DNA from: Xenorhabdus sp. BG5 | Lineage (GTDB): Bacteria; Pseudomonadota; Gammaproteobacteria; Enterobacterales; Enterobacteriaceae | Length of the DNA: 34,828 bases | Reading direction: 5' to 3' | Assembly (NCBI RefSeq): GCF_015163665.1 | Contig: NZ_JADEUG010000036.1 | Span: 1-34,828 of the forward strand | In this document: positions 31,563 to 34,828 of the stretch, piece after piece | How the letters are laid out: every line of letters begins with the position of its first letter | Position numbering within the stretch: position 1 is the first letter of the stretch | The notes under the pieces: generated by a model | Seen by the model: the letters and a program-made list of their open reading frames with translations, nothing else | Database searches by the model: none | Told to the model about the DNA's origin: nothing | Program-made: the position numbers and the translations under genes

Positions 31563-32553
31563 ACCCGAATTCTGCTTAAGCCATCACTGGGCAGTTATCT
31601 TCTTCTGAGTAGCAAACTTTCAGTGATGGCTTCTTCAATTTGAGGCAATAAGCAATCAGCCCCCCTAAAACAGTCAACAGAAATCCTTTTATACTCCGGT
31701 GGCGCGAATGCTCTATCTGGGAGCTTAATTTTAATTGCCCATTAATCGTTTCTATAATAAACCGCTTTTTTAACATTACCTTATCCCACTCAGCCTGTGC
31801 GCTAGCTTTCATATTACAGCGTTTCTTTGTGATAAAAGTGATACCATTTTGGGCTAAATCGTCTGCCAGTTCCCGGCTGAGATAACCTTTGTCACCGTAC
31901 AGAGAACCCGTTAATTCTTTTGATAATTCGCGTATCGGTTCCCGGTCATCTGCATTACCCGGCGTCACTTTAAGCGCCAGAATTTCGCCCTGATGGTTCA
32001 CAATCAGGTGTAATTTGAAACCGTAAAACCAGCCCATTGAGTTTTTTCCGCGTTGTGCTATCCCCGCAAAAACCTGATGGCGAGGAATTCGGATGTTATG
32101 GCAAACAGCTAAGCTGGTCGAATCAACAAAGGCGAGCCCGGTGGGTTTTCCTTTTAATTGAGTCAAATAGCTGCACAACGGCACCAAAACAGAAGGCGTG
32201 ACACTGACAAAGCGGGTATAACTGAGCAAGGTGGGAAAATCGTTGTGGTAATGTATCCAAATATGCTTCAGATAAAAGTGTTTAAAATCACGGTAATGCG
32301 ACATGTGAAAAAGGATCAAAATAGTCATGATCTCACTGGGATGCATGCGGCCTTGCCGACGGCGCTGACGATATCCTTTTTCGAGGCAAAAACATTCCCA
32401 TTGAGGAATGAATAAACGGCAAAAATCATCGACATCGCAGAAAATTTCAACTAACTTGTCCATAGCCTGTTCCTCCCCAGAGCGGTTTAGGCGTTCACCA
32501 AAACATTGCTCTTGGAACAGGCTTCACGTCAATTTCTTATCCAGAATTCAGGT
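31563..32553 (-). mobile_element. Complete IS982-family insertion sequence
   Basis: The 991-bp element is bounded by inverted ends ACCCGAATTCTG (from 31563) and, read inward from the other side, ACCTGAATTCTG (to 32553). TAATTA flanks it on both sides (31557-31562 and 32554-32559) as a target duplication. Length, ends and transposase fit the IS982 family. The intact duplication means it inserted as a single unit and has not recombined since. Confidence 0.85.
31576..32463 (-). CDS. IS982-family transposase
   Basis: The 295-aa transposase has the usual length for IS982. The catalytic DDE residues are visible as D114 (FVDST), D191 (YGDKGYLS) and E238 (IIETINGQLK). The N-terminal region (VEIFCDVDDFCRLF) is typical of the family. 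The ATG at 32463 follows GGGGAGGA by 7 nt. The gene fills the element and has no frameshift or stop, so it is probably active. It is read away from vgrG. Confidence 0.9.
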   Translation of the reverse strand: MDKLVEIFCDVDDFCRLFIPQWECFCLEKGYRQRRRQGRMHPSEIMTILILFHMSHYRDFKHFYLKHIWIHYHNDFPTLLSYTRFVSVTPSVLVPLCSYLTQLKGKPTGLAFVDSTSLAVCHNIRIPRHQVFAGIAQRGKNSMGWFYGFKLHLIVNHQGEILALKVTPGNADDREPIRELSKELTGSLYGDKGYLSRELADDLAQNGITFITKKRCNMKASAQAEWDKVMLKKRFIIETINGQLKLSSQIEHSRHRSIKGFLLTVLGGLIAYCLKLKKPSLKVCYSEEDNCPVMA

Positions 32554-32680
32554 TAATTAACAAAGTTGTCAGAGACAATGTGAATTAAATTTAACTCTTG
32601 TGTCGGGTGTTATGGCTTGCAGTGCAATCAGGTGGGATAGCCGACGCCATCGCGTTCGTCATTATTTCAGGAAGATAACC

Positions 32681-34828
32681 ATGTCAGAGAAAAAAATCTT
32701 CGATAAGTTACAGCAGAGGCAATCCTTTGCTCAGCAAGGGAAAGAGGCCGCCGACCAGCTGAGCGAAAGCGGAAAAGACCTCACCGACAAACTGGTCAGA
32801 CGCGCCGCCGATAAAGAGATCCTCGCCAAACTGAAGCAGGGGCAATCTTTTATTTCACGGGGACAATCCGCCGTGCTGCCAGGTGGTATCGGGAACGGTA
32901 TCACAAGTGGTGGTTTTGCAGGCGGGCTGGCTCAAAAAGCGGCCGCCGGACACAGCACCGCCGCCAAAGCCCTGCAAAAAGTCAGTCAGTTGCCTGGCGT
33001 TGGAAGCTCGCCCAGCGGTCTGCAATTTACCCTGACCGCCGGTGGCCTGCCGCCCCAAACTTTTGTCGTCACCGATTTTACCCTGAGTGAACACTTTTCC
33101 CAGCCATTCCAACTGGAAGTGGGGTTGGCCAGTGCTGATCCGTCCATCGATTTTCCGGCGGTACTGGATCGCACGGCGACACTGACCATTTTGCAGGAGG
33201 GCATTGAACAGCGCAGCATCACGGGGGTGGTGGCCAGCTTTGAGCAGGGTAACACCGGGTTGCACCAGACCACCTACCAGATGAGCATTCGCCCGGATCT
33301 GTGGCGTACCACGTTGCGGCAAAACTCACGCATCTTCCAGCAACTGAACATTGCCGCGATTATCACCACAATCCTGAAAGAGCACCGTATCCGTGATGTC
33401 GTCTTCAGCCTGCGCCATCCGCACCCGGAACGGGAATTTTGTGTGCAATATCAGGAAAGTGATTTCGAGTTTCTGCAACGGCTGACGGCCGAAGAGGGGA
33501 TTTTCTACTTCTTTGAGTGTGGTAACGGGCGTAACACGCTGGTGTTTGCCGATGACTGCGGTTCGGTGCCACCGGACAAGGTGTTCCCTTACCAGCCGGG
33601 TGATGCAAGCACCGTGGGGGAACCCGCCATCAGCAGCCTGACCTGTAGCGCCCAGGTGCGACCGGCCCGGGTGCAACTGAAAGACTACACCTTCAAAAAC
33701 CCGGCCTGGCCGGCCGAATTCAGCCAGCAGATGAAGGAAGACACCCTGCAACAGATGTATTACGAGCACTACGATTATCCGGGGCGTTTTAAAGATGAAG
33801 CGCACGGGAAAGATTTTACCCGTTACCGGCTGGAAGCCCTGCGCAACAATGCTATGATCGGGCAAGGCAGCGGTCATGCCATTGCCATCCAGCCAGGTAA
33901 ATTATTCACCCTGAGCAACCACCCGCGCGCCGACCTGAACCAACCGTGGCAAGTGGTGGGAACCCGTCATTCCGGCAGTCAGCCGCAGGCGCTGGAAACC
34001 GCCAATAGCGGCACAGGCACCACCCTGAACAGCCACTTCCACTTTATCCGCCATAACCAGAACTGGCGTCCTGCGCCACTGCCAAAACCGGTCATCGACG
34101 GCCCACAGATTGCCAAAGTGGTTGGCCCGGCGGGGGAAGAAATCTTCTGTGACCAGTATGGCCGTATCCGCCTCCAGTTCCCGTGGGACCGCTACGGCAA
34201 GAGCGATGACCACAGCTCTTGCTGGATAAGAGTCACCCAACCGTGGGCCGGTCAGGGCTGGGGCATGCTGGCAATCCCGCGCATCGGTCAGGAAGTCGTC
34301 GTCGATTTTCTGCACGGTGATCCGGATCAACCGATCGTCACCGGCCGGAGCTACCACGCCAGCAACATCCCGCCAGGCGGGCTGCCGGGCAGCAAAACCC
34401 AGATGGCCTTCCGCTCCAAAACCCATAAGGGCGAGGGATATAACGAGTTGCTGTTTGAAGATGCCAAAGGCAGTGAAAAGCTGTCACTGCATGCGCAGAG
34501 GGACATGGATACCACCGTACTGAATGACCGTATTACCCGCGTGATGCACGACCATACCGAAAGTGTCGGACACAATCAGGCTCTCAGCGTGCGGGCTGAC
34601 CGACATAAAGAAGTCGTCGGCATGGAAGTGAGCAGCATCGGGACACGGCAGGTCACCGTGGAAAAAACCAGCGTACTCAGTGCCAAAGGACAAATTACCC
34701 TTCAGTCCACCGAGAGCGGTATCACCCTCGGCAACACCAAAGGGAGTATCTCGATTGATGCAGACGGCAATATCCATATTACCGGTAATACCGTCATTGT
34801 GAACGGAAAAGAGGTCATCACCCTGAAC
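32681..34828 (+). CDS. vgrG: VgrG (type VI secretion spike), 3' end beyond window
   Basis: The frame is open for 716 codons from the ATG at 32681 (AGGAAG 6 nt upstream) to the window end. From about residue 113 it is a standard VgrG/Rhs-type spike: the gp27-like part with FTLSEHFSQPFQLEV and YQESDFEFLQRLTAEEGIFY, then the OB-fold gp5-like part with DQYGRIRLQFPWDR and QPWAGQGWGMLAIPRIGQEV, then GDPDQPIVTGR, and the start of the beta-helical repeats towards the end. It trimerises to tip the secretion tube and carries effectors into target cells. The first 110 or so residues are unusual: they hold two similar blocks, KLQQRQSFAQQG and KLKQGQSFISRG, then a Gly/Ala-rich stretch. Effector genes, if any, lie beyond the window. 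Confidence 0.9.
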   Translation, partial: MSEKKIFDKLQQRQSFAQQGKEAADQLSESGKDLTDKLVRRAADKEILAKLKQGQSFISRGQSAVLPGGIGNGITSGGFAGGLAQKAAAGHSTAAKALQKVSQLPGVGSSPSGLQFTLTAGGLPPQTFVVTDFTLSEHFSQPFQLEVGLASADPSIDFPAVLDRTATLTILQEGIEQRSITGVVASFEQGNTGLHQTTYQMSIRPDLWRTTLRQNSRIFQQLNIAAIITTILKEHRIRDVVFSLRHPHPEREFCVQYQESDFEFLQRLTAEEGIFYFFECGNGRNTLVFADDCGSVPPDKVFPYQPGDASTVGEPAISSLTCSAQVRPARVQLKDYTFKNPAWPAEFSQQMKEDTLQQMYYEHYDYPGRFKDEAHGKDFTRYRLEALRNNAMIGQGSGHAIAIQPGKLFTLSNHPRADLNQPWQVVGTRHSGSQPQALETANSGTGTTLNSHFHFIRHNQNWRPAPLPKPVIDGPQIAKVVGPAGEEIFCDQYGRIRLQFPWDRYGKSDDHSSCWIRVTQPWAGQGWGMLAIPRIGQEVVVDFLHGDPDQPIVTGRSYHASNIPPGGLPGSKTQMAFRSKTHKGEGYNELLFEDAKGSEKLSLHAQRDMDTTVLNDRITRVMHDHTESVGHNQALSVRADRHKEVVGMEVSSIGTRQVTVEKTSVLSAKGQITLQSTESGITLGNTKGSISIDADGNIHITGNTVIVNGKEVITLN

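Noticed and set aside
32855-34777. Minus-strand reading frames opposite vgrG
   Set aside because: They are shadows of the VgrG frame, which has family motifs throughout.
1-34828. tRNA or rRNA genes as integration targets
   Set aside because: No cloverleaf or rRNA sequence was recognised by eye; the left integration site may lie outside the window.

Overview
The window looks like part of the accessory genome of an enteric gammaproteobacterium of the Photorhabdus/Xenorhabdus type. That placement is an inference. It rests on the style of the very large nonribosomal peptide synthetase (NRPS), with dual condensation/epimerization domains using the HHLLxxxGD signature, on a VgrG-type secretion spike gene, and on remnants of an integrative conjugative element.

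Left part (1-6.4 kb, all genes on the minus strand): a decayed end of an integrative/conjugative element. In transcription order it holds two ArdB/KlcA-like antirestriction genes, a 180-aa unknown gene, a small gene that seems frameshifted, a DUF1281/Api92-like gene, an N6-methyltransferase-like protein that stops before the catalytic motif, a degenerate TraI_2-type protein, and a tyrosine integrase broken by one in-frame TGA. Four of these genes (starts at 6138, 5128, 4277 and 3246) are preceded by related leader sequences. In each leader two stems interleave (pseudoknot order), and one strand can instead pair with the ribosome binding site (weakly at 5128). I do not recognise this leader as a named RNA family; it is the best candidate here for something undescribed.

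Middle (6.8-28.8 kb): an AT-rich MFS exporter gene (minus) diverges from a 6751-codon NRPS gene (plus). The NRPS reads C*-A-T-(C/E)-A-T-C-A-T-(C/E)-A-T-C-A-T-(C/E)-A-T-TE: three repeated dimodules, six residues, alternating D-L-D-L-D-L, released by a thioesterase. Hand-read specificity codes give Ser, unknown, hydrophobic, Val, unknown, Glu-like. The first C domain has lost its catalytic second His. The adenylation cores differ strongly in base composition from each other, and three loops carry 15-bp in-frame tandem expansions. The exporter probably moves the peptide out. A clear intrinsic terminator follows the NRPS.

Right part (28.8-34.8 kb): a second, apparently intact tyrosine recombinase (minus), then a hairpin-rich non-coding stretch holding a diverged copy of a structured element that also sits upstream of the antirestriction cluster. 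Next come an AT-rich gap, a complete IS982-family insertion sequence with a 6-bp target duplication, and a vgrG gene that runs off the right end. The two copies of the structured element (about 6.23-6.38 kb and 30.73-30.88 kb) are in the same orientation and bracket the exporter/NRPS locus.
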